This document shows, piece by piece, positions 21,924 to 28,871 of a stretch of DNA of 28,871 nucleotides (position 1 is the stretch's first letter; each line of letters begins with the position of its first letter). A model generated the notes under the pieces. It was not told the origin of the DNA, searched no databases, and saw only the letters and a program-made list of their open reading frames with translations. The stretch comes from a virus. The stretch covers positions 1 to 28,871 of IMG/VR virus record IMGVR_UViG_3300049216_000630; one strand, given 5' to 3'. The position numbers and the translations under genes are program-made.

Positions 21924-22406
21924 ATGAGCACGCCGGCGAACCATATCTGGCATCCTTCCAATGCGCGTTATTTGCAGATTGACGGCTTCGTGCCCACACC
22001 GCGCGGGCCGCAGATTCCGCCCGCCAAGCCGCTTGCCTGGCCGGCGAAGGACCCGGGCGATACGCTTGATTACGTTTTCGATATAACGCCGGCATTGACG
22101 GCGAATCCCGGTGATGGAATCGCGACATTGGATGTGGCCATTTCGCCCGCTAATCCGGGTGATCTGGTGCTTGCCTCATCGAACGCCGATGGTCCGCGCG
22201 CGGTGCTGTGGTTAAGCGGCGGGCAGGCGCAGACGAATTACACGGTGACTGTGAACATCACCACCGCTGGCGGCCGGGCGCTGGCGCGCAGCATCGCGCT
22301 GCCGGTTGTCGCACTTGCATCCGTTCCAGCACCTGCCTCGGCTTTGACCACGCCGACCGGCCAGGCGCTGACCGACCCGACCGGCACGCCACTCACCACT
22401 TTCTGA
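21924..22406 (+). CDS. Phage fibre-tail adaptor-like protein
   Basis: A 160-residue protein (start ATG 21924, or GTG 21921 with GAGAGAGG six bases upstream). The first 50 residues are Pro-rich ('TPRGPQIPPAKPLAWPAKDP'). A single beta-sandwich domain follows: 'GDTLDYVFDITPAL', 'GIATLDVAISP', 'AVLWLSGGQAQTNYTVTVNI' and 'TTAGGRALARSIALPVV'. The pattern 'KDP.D.LDY', 'WLSGG..g..Y.vt..itTa.GR...rsi.lpV' is the one I recall for phage fibre-tail adaptor proteins. It lies between a fibre and a tailspike gene, fitting a part that anchors a receptor-binding protein. The name rests on memory of the family pattern. Confidence 0.65.
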   Translation: MSTPANHIWHPSNARYLQIDGFVPTPRGPQIPPAKPLAWPAKDPGDTLDYVFDITPALTANPGDGIATLDVAISPANPGDLVLASSNADGPRAVLWLSGGQAQTNYTVTVNITTAGGRALARSIALPVVALASVPAPASALTTPTGQALTDPTGTPLTTF

Positions 22407-22413
22407 GGTTCCC

Positions 22414-24969
22414 ATGCCCACGATAGGACAATTGCCGCCGGCCAGCTCGGTCTCGGATACTGATGAGCTGCCGATTTTTCAAAATGGCCAGACCTTGGCG
22501 GCAACGCGCGCGCAGTTTCTGGCGGGCGTGCAGCCAGTGCTCAGCATGCCGCAGAATACCCTGCTCGGCGGTGTCGGGCCGGGCACGGCGGCGCCGGTGC
22601 CGATTACGATCGGTGCAAATTTATCAATCTCGGGAAACGTCTTGTCCGCCAGCGCTTCACCTTTTGCCATTGGTGGATTGCCGGCGGGCGCGCTACCAGG
22701 CGCTGCCGATACCGTGCCGCTGGGCCAGGCGGGTGCGAATGTTGGGGTCAGCTACGCCAATTTCATGGCCGGCATTGCCAATGTGCCCGGCCTGCCGGCG
22801 GGGGCGATGCAGGCGACGGCCGCGGGTGCGACGGTTGCGCGCACAGTCTCGGCCTTGGCGGCAAACGCGGTTGCGATCGAGGATTTTGGCGCGGCTGGCG
22901 ATGGCGTGACCGATGATAGTGCGGCGCTGCTGGCGGCAATCGCCTCCGGCAATCCGGTTCGGTTTGGGGCGAAGACTTACGCGATTGCGGGTGAGTGCGA
23001 CATTAGCGCCACCACCTGCACATTGCTTGGTGTGCCTGGCCTGACGCAGCTCATCCGACCCGCGCAATCCAGGCTCGGCACATCATTCACCGCCGCCTGG
23101 ATCAATATTTCCTCAGTTAATACTTATATCGATGGCATTATTTTTGATGCCAATGCGAGCATCATCACCGATAGCTATGCGGTGGTACTGCAGGGCACAT
23201 GCCTGAAATCGATGATCTCGCGTTGCCAGTTCCGCAATGCCAAGGGGCCGGTTCATGGCTCCGGGCTGACGGTGCTGGCGAGCGACCCCGCGATCAGCCA
23301 GCACCATATTTCCGATTGCGAATTCTACAATAATATCGGCAATGGCGTGACGATTTTTGCGACCGATGCGCTCAGCATCACCAATTGCCATGCCCATGAC
23401 AATAGCGGCAATGGTATCAGCGTGGACAGCGAGGACCCGACATTTACGCTGAAGGTCCGCGAGATTCATATCGCTTCCAATACGTGCTGGAATAATACTT
23501 GCGGCATCATCGTTGGGAATTTCAACACCACGAATACGGGCAACCTCATTTACGGCAATGCCAACCCGGATATTCTGGGTGCCGTGATCGCCACCAATAA
23601 TTGCTATGCCAACCGCGAATACGGCATTTATATTTCCGGCCGCAACATTCTGGTCTCTGGTAATCTATGCACAAATAACAGCTCGATCTCGATCGGCGGG
23701 GCAGGGATTTTATGCGATACCGGCTATTGCAAGGTGAGCGGCAATATGATCACCGGTGCCTCCGCATTCGGGATTGATTGTGGCGGGTCGATCTATACCG
23801 AGGTTGCGGATAATTACGTCAACGGGGCTCTGTACGGCATCAATATCGGTGGCGGGCAATATTGCACGGCGCGCAATAATTTCGTGCAGGATTCTCTGGC
23901 GATCGGGATTGCGGTGCAGAATGTCGAATCCAATGGCGGCGGGATCAATTTCAATCTGACTTGCACCGGTCTCTCGATTATCGGGAACTGGATTACCTAT
24001 GCCGGTGAGGTTTACGGTATTTATATTCGCGATGCGCCGCAGAATATTCTGGTGGCTGATAATATCATTTATGCGAATCCGGGCGCTGATCTCACCCATG
24101 CGCTCTCGGCCTATACTGACAGCATCGTGCTGCGTGGAAATTCATTGAATTATACCGAACGTTGGGCAGTGAACCCGACTCTGGTGAATGGCGTTTATAC
24201 GCTGGTGGTGCCGGATATTGCCGATGCCGTGAGCATCTCGCAGGCAACGGCGCCGGTTGCGAGCATCATGACCGCAAACGCGCAGGCCACGGCTGGGCAG
24301 GTGATTTATTGCAAGGTCACCAATGGCGGTAGCGGCTATACAAGCGCGAGTGTGAAAATCACCGGTGCCGGCAGCAATGCCACGGCAATCGCCTGGATTT
24401 CGAACGGTGCCGTGCTTGGCATTCAGATGAGCAATTTTGGCTCAGGCTATGGGCCTGGCACCACGGTGAGCATTACCGGCAATGGCACCGGCGCCACCGC
24501 AACGGCGCAGGTGGGTCTGCCGGTATGGGCAAACCGCAAGCTGACAATCGATTGTTTAACGCGCGTGAGTTTTGCGCAATCCGGCAGCTCACCCGCGCAA
24601 AGCAACTGGACCGGGGCGCCGGTGACGATACCGTCGGGGGCCAGCATTGATTGGATCGGCGCCAATGGCGGCTGGCGGGCGATGCGGTTTACGCAATCGG
24701 ATTATGTCTCCCCGAACGGCGATGGTAGCGTCGCGATCCGGACCCAATCGGGCGATATTTCATTGCATCCGGCGGGTACCGGCATGGTGCGGTTGATCTC
24801 CGATACCGAATCGGTCGGGGCTGTTGAGCTGATCGGGCGCGGTTCGCCGCTGAATGTGATTTCAGCTCCTGCGGGCTCGACATTTCGTAATCTCAATGGC
24901 GGTGCCGGTGCCACATTCTGGGTCAAGCAGGCCGGAACCGGCACAGCGAATTGGGTTGCCATAGCGTAG
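22414..24969 (+). CDS. Tailspike with pectate-lyase-like right-handed beta-helix
   Basis: An 851-residue protein. Residues 1-80 are a tail-anchor region ('MPTIGQLPPASSVSDTDELP') also found in the 25078 fibre. Residues 153-172 hold the opening of the pectate-lyase superfamily beta-helix, 'IEDFGAAGDGVTDDSAALLA'. From about 230 to 580 come many short rungs with Asn ladders and Gly turns ('ISDCEFYNNIGNGVTIF', 'ITNCHAHDNSGNGISV'), the mark of a parallel beta-helix. A later region has two related units ('GGSGYTSASVKITGAGSNAT', 'GSGYGPGTTVSITGNGTGAT'). It probably binds or cuts a surface polysaccharide; catalytic residues cannot be assigned from sequence alone. Confidence 0.85.
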   Translation: MPTIGQLPPASSVSDTDELPIFQNGQTLAATRAQFLAGVQPVLSMPQNTLLGGVGPGTAAPVPITIGANLSISGNVLSASASPFAIGGLPAGALPGAADTVPLGQAGANVGVSYANFMAGIANVPGLPAGAMQATAAGATVARTVSALAANAVAIEDFGAAGDGVTDDSAALLAAIASGNPVRFGAKTYAIAGECDISATTCTLLGVPGLTQLIRPAQSRLGTSFTAAWINISSVNTYIDGIIFDANASIITDSYAVVLQGTCLKSMISRCQFRNAKGPVHGSGLTVLASDPAISQHHISDCEFYNNIGNGVTIFATDALSITNCHAHDNSGNGISVDSEDPTFTLKVREIHIASNTCWNNTCGIIVGNFNTTNTGNLIYGNANPDILGAVIATNNCYANREYGIYISGRNILVSGNLCTNNSSISIGGAGILCDTGYCKVSGNMITGASAFGIDCGGSIYTEVADNYVNGALYGINIGGGQYCTARNNFVQDSLAIGIAVQNVESNGGGINFNLTCTGLSIIGNWITYAGEVYGIYIRDAPQNILVADNIIYANPGADLTHALSAYTDSIVLRGNSLNYTERWAVNPTLVNGVYTLVVPDIADAVSISQATAPVASIMTANAQATAGQVIYCKVTNGGSGYTSASVKITGAGSNATAIAWISNGAVLGIQMSNFGSGYGPGTTVSITGNGTGATATAQVGLPVWANRKLTIDCLTRVSFAQSGSSPAQSNWTGAPVTIPSGASIDWIGANGGWRAMRFTQSDYVSPNGDGSVAIRTQSGDISLHPAGTGMVRLISDTESVGAVELIGRGSPLNVISAPAGSTFRNLNGGAGATFWVKQAGTGTANWVAIA

Positions 24970-25023
24970 AGCTTGATCGCTTCAAATGCGACCCAGCTCT
25001 ACTTTGTATCTGAGGGCGATTTA

Positions 25024-25060
25024 CGCTTCAGGCGCGCTCACCTGAAGCGATTGCGCCTGA
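25024..25060 (+). repeat. Two overlapping, mutually exclusive hairpins upstream of a fibre gene
   Basis: CGCTTCAGG (25024-25032) pairs with CCTGAAGCG (25041-25049), nine pairs around an eight-base loop. TCAGGCGC (25028-25035) also pairs with GCGCCTGA (25053-25060), eight pairs. The two stems share 25028-25032 and cannot form together. They lie in the 108-base gap before the fibre start at 25078. No T-run follows, so this is not a standard terminator. Confidence 0.5.
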
Positions 25061-25077
25061 GCCATAAGGAATTTCAT

Positions 25078-27234
25078 ATGACGACGATTGCCCAGCTGCC
25101 CGCTGCTGCCAGCGTAGGCGCGAATGATCTCTTGCCGCTCAGCCAGGCCGGCTTGCTGTATTCGGTGAAGATCTCACAAATTACTTCGGATTTGCAGCCA
25201 ATCCTGACTGTGCCGACAGGCGAATTGCTGGGACGGCAAAGCACCGGCGCCGGTGCGCCGGAGATGATCAGCATCGGGGCCGGCATTGTCATGTCGGGCA
25301 GTATGCTGAGTGCGAATGGCGCTGACCATGCGTTATACCCGCTGCAAGCAGCGATGGCGCTGACCGATGATGTGGTGATCAGCAATGCCGGAACACCTGG
25401 CTTGCTGCCGGTAACTTCATTGCGCGGGTTGTTCTCAGCGGGTGCTGGTGTCAGCATTAATTCAACCGGTGTGATCACGCTCACAGCCGCCGGCGCTGCC
25501 GGCCCCACCGGGCCTGCGGGGCCCACCGGTGCCGCGGGGCCTGCGGGCCCGCAAGGTGTGGCGGGGCCGAGCGGCCAGGGGCTGGTGGCACCGGCGGCGG
25601 CCAATTCCGCAAGCTCGATCGGCGGGTCAGATTATGTCGCCATCTGGCAGAACGGCACGAATATGTGGATGCCGTATACCCAGTTTATCGGCGGGCAGAC
25701 GATCAACCAGCTCCCCGCCGCGGGGCCGGCCGCGGATAGTGATTCGCTGCTGGTGGCGCAAGGATCCAACGCGCTGAATGTACAAAGCTTCGGCGCTATA
25801 TGGACCTATTTGCAAAACAAGCTCACCAGCGTGAAGACCGGCGTGGTTGAGTTGACCGCGAACACCGTGCTTGATGGTTCGGCGCATAATGACCGGATTC
25901 TGGTGGCAAGCGCGCCACTCACGCTCACCGCGAATTTTGCCAATATGGGCTCGGGCTTCACTTGTACGCTGATCAATTTAAGTTCCGGTAATGTAACTTT
26001 TGGCGCCGGTATCTCATCGGGTTCCGGTGGCACCACCTTGCCGCCTGGCGGCTCCACCCAGCTGATCGGCTTTTCCTATTCCGGTGGATCCGAAGTGTGG
26101 TGGAACGGCATTGTGCCGAATGCGGCGACGCTGACAGTGGCCTCGATCACCGCGCCCGCACCGGGGGTGAGCTTCACGATTTCCGGCGGGATTTTCAATG
26201 ACGCGCCGACGGCTTTGGATTATTCGACCAATGGCGGCGTCACCTGGCTCACCGCACCCAGCCCGGTGATCACCGCCAATGCGTATAGCTTCACCGCGGC
26301 TGGTTTGAATGCCGGCACTTATGTCATTCGCGTGCGCGACCATGCGAATGTTGCGGTCACCGGCGTTTCCAATTCCTTCACCATCGTGCCGCCATCGGTG
26401 AGCATCAACACGCTGCCGGCTGCGAATATCGTGAATGCCGCGATGGCGGTTTCCGGCACTGTGCTGCCTGGCAATAATGCGGTGCAGGTTGGGCTTTCGG
26501 CCAGCGCCAGCACAGCGCCCACCAGCTGGGTGAATGCGACTGTGACCAATGGCAGCTGGACGGCGAGCGTGACGCCGACGGCGACCGGCACTGTCTATGT
26601 CTGGGCCGAACAGACATCAACGCCGAGCGTGCAGGCGGTCTCAGCCGCCATCAGCATCGTTGCCGCATCACTCACCCTGGCAGTGCCCGCAACGGCGACA
26701 GCCGGCACCGCCATCACCATCACCGGCACGGTGAGCCCGGTTGCGGATGTGGTGAATTTGCAGCTGAGCACGCAGAACACCATCGCGCCGCAAACCGGCT
26801 GGAGCGCTTCGGTCAATAATAACGGCAATTTCTCAATCTCGCTGACGCCAAGTGCCGCGGGCACTGTATATGCCTGGGCGCAGGACCCGGTTTCAGGTGT
26901 CGCGGCGGTCTCCTCGGCCATCACGGTCGCGGCGGCGGCGAGTGTCACATACACGATCAATAATCCCGGCGGCACATATACACATGGGCTTGGGGTGATA
27001 CCGTTGAACGGCAATGTCACACCGGCGCAGGTGATCGCGACACAGGTCGCACTCTCAACCTCGAATACCATCGTCCCGACATCTGGCTGGCAGGCGGCGA
27101 GCAATATCAACGCCAACACGCTCTGGGCGATTTATTATCCCATGCCGAATATTGCCGGCAATTACTACGTCTGGGTGGAAACCACCACAGGCGCGGCGCA
27201 GCTCGTCAGCAATTTCACCATCGCGGTTTCCTGA
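25078..27234 (+). CDS. Tail fibre with collagen-like segment and Ig-like repeats
   Basis: A 718-residue protein; AAGGA at 25066-25070 supports ATG 25078 rather than an upstream start near 24973. The N-terminus 'MTTIAQLPAAASVGANDLLP' parallels the tailspike's anchor. A collagen-like stretch of about ten Gly-X-Y triplets follows at roughly residues 139-168. A second anchor-like motif, 'TINQLPAAGPAADSDSLLVA', begins near 208. From about 345 there are four beta-sandwich repeats of about 85-90 residues, recognisable by 'GTVYVWAEQTS', 'GTVYAWAQDPVSG' and 'GNYYVWVETTTG'. Collagen triplets make a trimeric stalk and Ig-like units usually bind surfaces. The stop overlaps the next start by one base. Confidence 0.8.
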   Translation: MTTIAQLPAAASVGANDLLPLSQAGLLYSVKISQITSDLQPILTVPTGELLGRQSTGAGAPEMISIGAGIVMSGSMLSANGADHALYPLQAAMALTDDVVISNAGTPGLLPVTSLRGLFSAGAGVSINSTGVITLTAAGAAGPTGPAGPTGAAGPAGPQGVAGPSGQGLVAPAAANSASSIGGSDYVAIWQNGTNMWMPYTQFIGGQTINQLPAAGPAADSDSLLVAQGSNALNVQSFGAIWTYLQNKLTSVKTGVVELTANTVLDGSAHNDRILVASAPLTLTANFANMGSGFTCTLINLSSGNVTFGAGISSGSGGTTLPPGGSTQLIGFSYSGGSEVWWNGIVPNAATLTVASITAPAPGVSFTISGGIFNDAPTALDYSTNGGVTWLTAPSPVITANAYSFTAAGLNAGTYVIRVRDHANVAVTGVSNSFTIVPPSVSINTLPAANIVNAAMAVSGTVLPGNNAVQVGLSASASTAPTSWVNATVTNGSWTASVTPTATGTVYVWAEQTSTPSVQAVSAAISIVAASLTLAVPATATAGTAITITGTVSPVADVVNLQLSTQNTIAPQTGWSASVNNNGNFSISLTPSAAGTVYAWAQDPVSGVAAVSSAITVAAAASVTYTINNPGGTYTHGLGVIPLNGNVTPAQVIATQVALSTSNTIVPTSGWQAASNINANTLWAIYYPMPNIAGNYYVWVETTTGAAQLVSNFTIAVS

Positions 27235-28871
27235 TGACGTTTGTGTTTGCAGCGCCGGGCGCCGTGCTGGCAACCGGGGTGAATCAGCGCGCCTTGATCG
27301 CGGGCTTGCCCGTGGGCGGTGGTGCCGCGGCGGGCAGTTTCACCGGCCCGTTTCCGTCCGTCATTGCCGGGCTTTCCGGCTGGTGGGATGCCGGGCTGCT
27401 GGGCGGCTTGCGTGATGCGAATGGCGCAAACATTGTGGCGGCGAATCAGCTTGTCGGTTCGGTGTTCGATAAATCCGGCAATGGCCTGGCGCTCACGCCG
27501 TATCATATCACGGCCGATACCTCGCCGGCTGCGACCCTGGCTGTGCCGAGGCTCAACGGTTATCTCGGCGGCATCGGCGCGCCGGATGCGACGATTGCGA
27601 CTTATGCGCCGACATTGGATGCTGATTGGGGATTATCGCATTCGGGTTTTGAACTGGGCGCCGGCAGTGGCTGGACGCGGTATCTGGTCTGGACCAGACC
27701 GAATCTGCGCCAGGCGACCTATTATGGCAATGCCGCGCCGATCCCGCTGATCCATTGCGCGGCCAGCGGCACGACGATTTTGCAGGCTGATAGCGCCGGC
27801 GCCAACCTCACTTTGTTTCCCGGCACGGCGAGCCAGATTATTCTGAGCGCGACTCTGGCAAGGCGGCATACCCATGCGCTGATCCTGCGCAACACGCCGG
27901 GTGCCGGGGTTGATGCGTGGCTCGATGGCGTTCAGGTGGCGAGCTTGGTGCCCAATCCTCTTGCCGCCAGCGCCAATGCGCAGGTTTTGCTATTGCATGA
28001 CGGCACCGCCCAGGGCTCGGCGCAATGCTGGTTTCATGAAGCGGCAAATTGGGAACATGCGCTTAACGCGAATGATATAAATTTATTGATCGCCTGCCAG
28101 TCCCGCTGGGTGCTGGGGGCGCGCCGTGGCGTGAATCTGCTGGTGATGGGGCAATCCAACGCCGCCTGGTTTGTGGAATCCGGTGGCGCGCTGGCCATGG
28201 CGCAGGGTATTGCGTGGTATTGCGGCGCGGCATCCTATCAGGTGAGCTCATCGCTTTCCGGCACCTATAATGCGCCGACGCGTTATTCGATTATTTTCGG
28301 TCATCCGATTTCCAATTCCTCACCCCCTTTATTTCCCACCGGCAGCGCGAATGGCACGTTCATCACCAATCCCGGCGATGGGTCCGATCCTTCAAGCTGG
28401 GCCGCCGGGCCGGATTTTGCCGCACTCACGGCGTATCTTACCGGCAGCTCCGCCATCGTCTCAGCGATTGATGAAGCCGATATCGCCTTCATCGTCTGGC
28501 CGTGGTCCGAGCAGGACAGCACGATGCCATATGCGAATAAGTCGCTGTATAAATCGACGGTTTTGCGGTTACTCTCGCTCACCCGCAATCTGCTGGGGCG
28601 AACAGCGGCGAATTTGCCGCTGCTGGTTTGGCGCGCGATTCCCTATGAGACCATTGATGGCGTGCAGATGGTGCGCGAGGCCATCAGCGATCTTGCCGCG
28701 GTTCCTGCCAATAACATCATCAGCTTCATCAATCAGACCGCTGATTCAAACCCGCTGAATTCAAGCTATGATCCATCGACCGGTTTGTTTTCCGGCGGCG
28801 ATCCGCAGCATCGCGACCAGCCGGATTTGTTGCGCTATGGCAGAATCGGTGCGCATGCCGCGGGCCGGGCT
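27234..28871 (+). CDS. Lectin-like + SGNH/GDSL-type esterase tail protein (partial, runs off the window)
   Basis: An uninterrupted frame of 546 codons from ATG 27234, which shares its A with the preceding TGA, to the window edge. The start 'PFPSVIAGLSGWWDAGLLGG' opens a concanavalin/LamG-like domain ('FDKSGNGLALT', 'HTHALILRNTPGAGVDAWLD', 'GVQVASLV') over about residues 40-270. The second domain is an SGNH hydrolase of the sialate-esterase-like kind: 'NLLVMGQSN' with nucleophile Ser308, 'VWPWSEQDS' at 421-429 in the place of the family's 'WxQGExD', and 'GGDPQHRDQPD' with Asp523-His526 as the Asp-x-x-His end. It probably deacetylates host surface polysaccharide. The gene is nearly complete but its stop lies beyond the window. 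Confidence 0.8.
   Translation, partial: MTFVFAAPGAVLATGVNQRALIAGLPVGGGAAAGSFTGPFPSVIAGLSGWWDAGLLGGLRDANGANIVAANQLVGSVFDKSGNGLALTPYHITADTSPAATLAVPRLNGYLGGIGAPDATIATYAPTLDADWGLSHSGFELGAGSGWTRYLVWTRPNLRQATYYGNAAPIPLIHCAASGTTILQADSAGANLTLFPGTASQIILSATLARRHTHALILRNTPGAGVDAWLDGVQVASLVPNPLAASANAQVLLLHDGTAQGSAQCWFHEAANWEHALNANDINLLIACQSRWVLGARRGVNLLVMGQSNAAWFVESGGALAMAQGIAWYCGAASYQVSSSLSGTYNAPTRYSIIFGHPISNSSPPLFPTGSANGTFITNPGDGSDPSSWAAGPDFAALTAYLTGSSAIVSAIDEADIAFIVWPWSEQDSTMPYANKSLYKSTVLRLLSLTRNLLGRTAANLPLLVWRAIPYETIDGVQMVREAISDLAAVPANNIISFINQTADSNPLNSSYDPSTGLFSGGDPQHRDQPDLLRYGRIGAHAAGRA

Noticed and set aside
24973-25077. Upstream start giving 35 extra residues on the collagen/Ig fibre
   Set aside because: The extra residues do not resemble the shared anchor, lack a ribosome site and cover the hairpin region. 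ATG 25078 has AAGGA at good spacing and matches the tailspike N-terminus.
25490-25585. GC-rich repetitive DNA that could be read as a tandem repeat or array
   Set aside because: The periodicity is nine bases from Gly-X-Y codons of a collagen-like fibre segment; it is not a CRISPR or regulatory repeat.

Overview
The window is most of a contractile-tailed (myovirus-type) prophage in a GC-rich bacterium. GC-rich codon use, a GcrA-like regulator and head genes of an alphaproteobacterial type suggest an alphaproteobacterium, perhaps Acetobacteraceae; that placement is inference. No integrase, attachment site, tRNA, rRNA, CRISPR array or lysis cassette could be identified with confidence, so neither prophage end is defined.

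Layout. Positions 1-1361 hold a control region: a leftward XRE-type repressor, a divergent promoter with a palindromic operator, a rightward GcrA-like DNA-binding protein and a DUF6362-like HTH protein. Positions 1358-2857 hold two genes that do not look structural: a leftward two-helix membrane protein and a rightward signal-peptide beta-barrel outer membrane protein. The rightward late operon then runs from 2998 to the window end. It starts with large terminase, portal, scaffold, major capsid and a small head protein, followed by neck and tail-terminator proteins, a 46-residue microgene, sheath, tube and tail assembly chaperone. After an interruption (12397-15922) come gpU-like, LysM/gpX-like, gpD-like hub, gpV spike, gpW, gpJ and gpI baseplate proteins. 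The right end holds a glycine-rich fibre, a fibre-tail adaptor, a beta-helix tailspike, a collagen/Ig-like fibre and a lectin plus SGNH-esterase protein cut off by the window end.

Two things stand out. The chaperone gene ends on a textbook -1 slippery heptamer (GGGAAAC at 12217-12223). A GC-only hairpin follows it, and a 57-codon extension is open in the -1 frame, as in the lambda G/GT system. Second, the gene expected next, a long tape measure protein, is not there. Its place holds a membrane-anchored phosphodiester-glycosidase-like protein, an AT-rich tandem duplication of a two-gene cassette, and a 253-residue ORF that may be a tape-measure C-terminal remnant. The cassette pairs a four-helix membrane protein with a cytosolic protein that may be lysozyme-like. 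In its first copy the membrane gene is frameshifted and the partner is cut to a 67-residue stub. In the second copy both are intact.

The simplest reading is a prophage whose tail-length locus was replaced by cargo resembling an effector/immunity or holin/lysin pair. It may therefore be defective, or may take a tape measure from elsewhere. The effector, immunity and lysozyme assignments are inferences from arrangement and short motifs.
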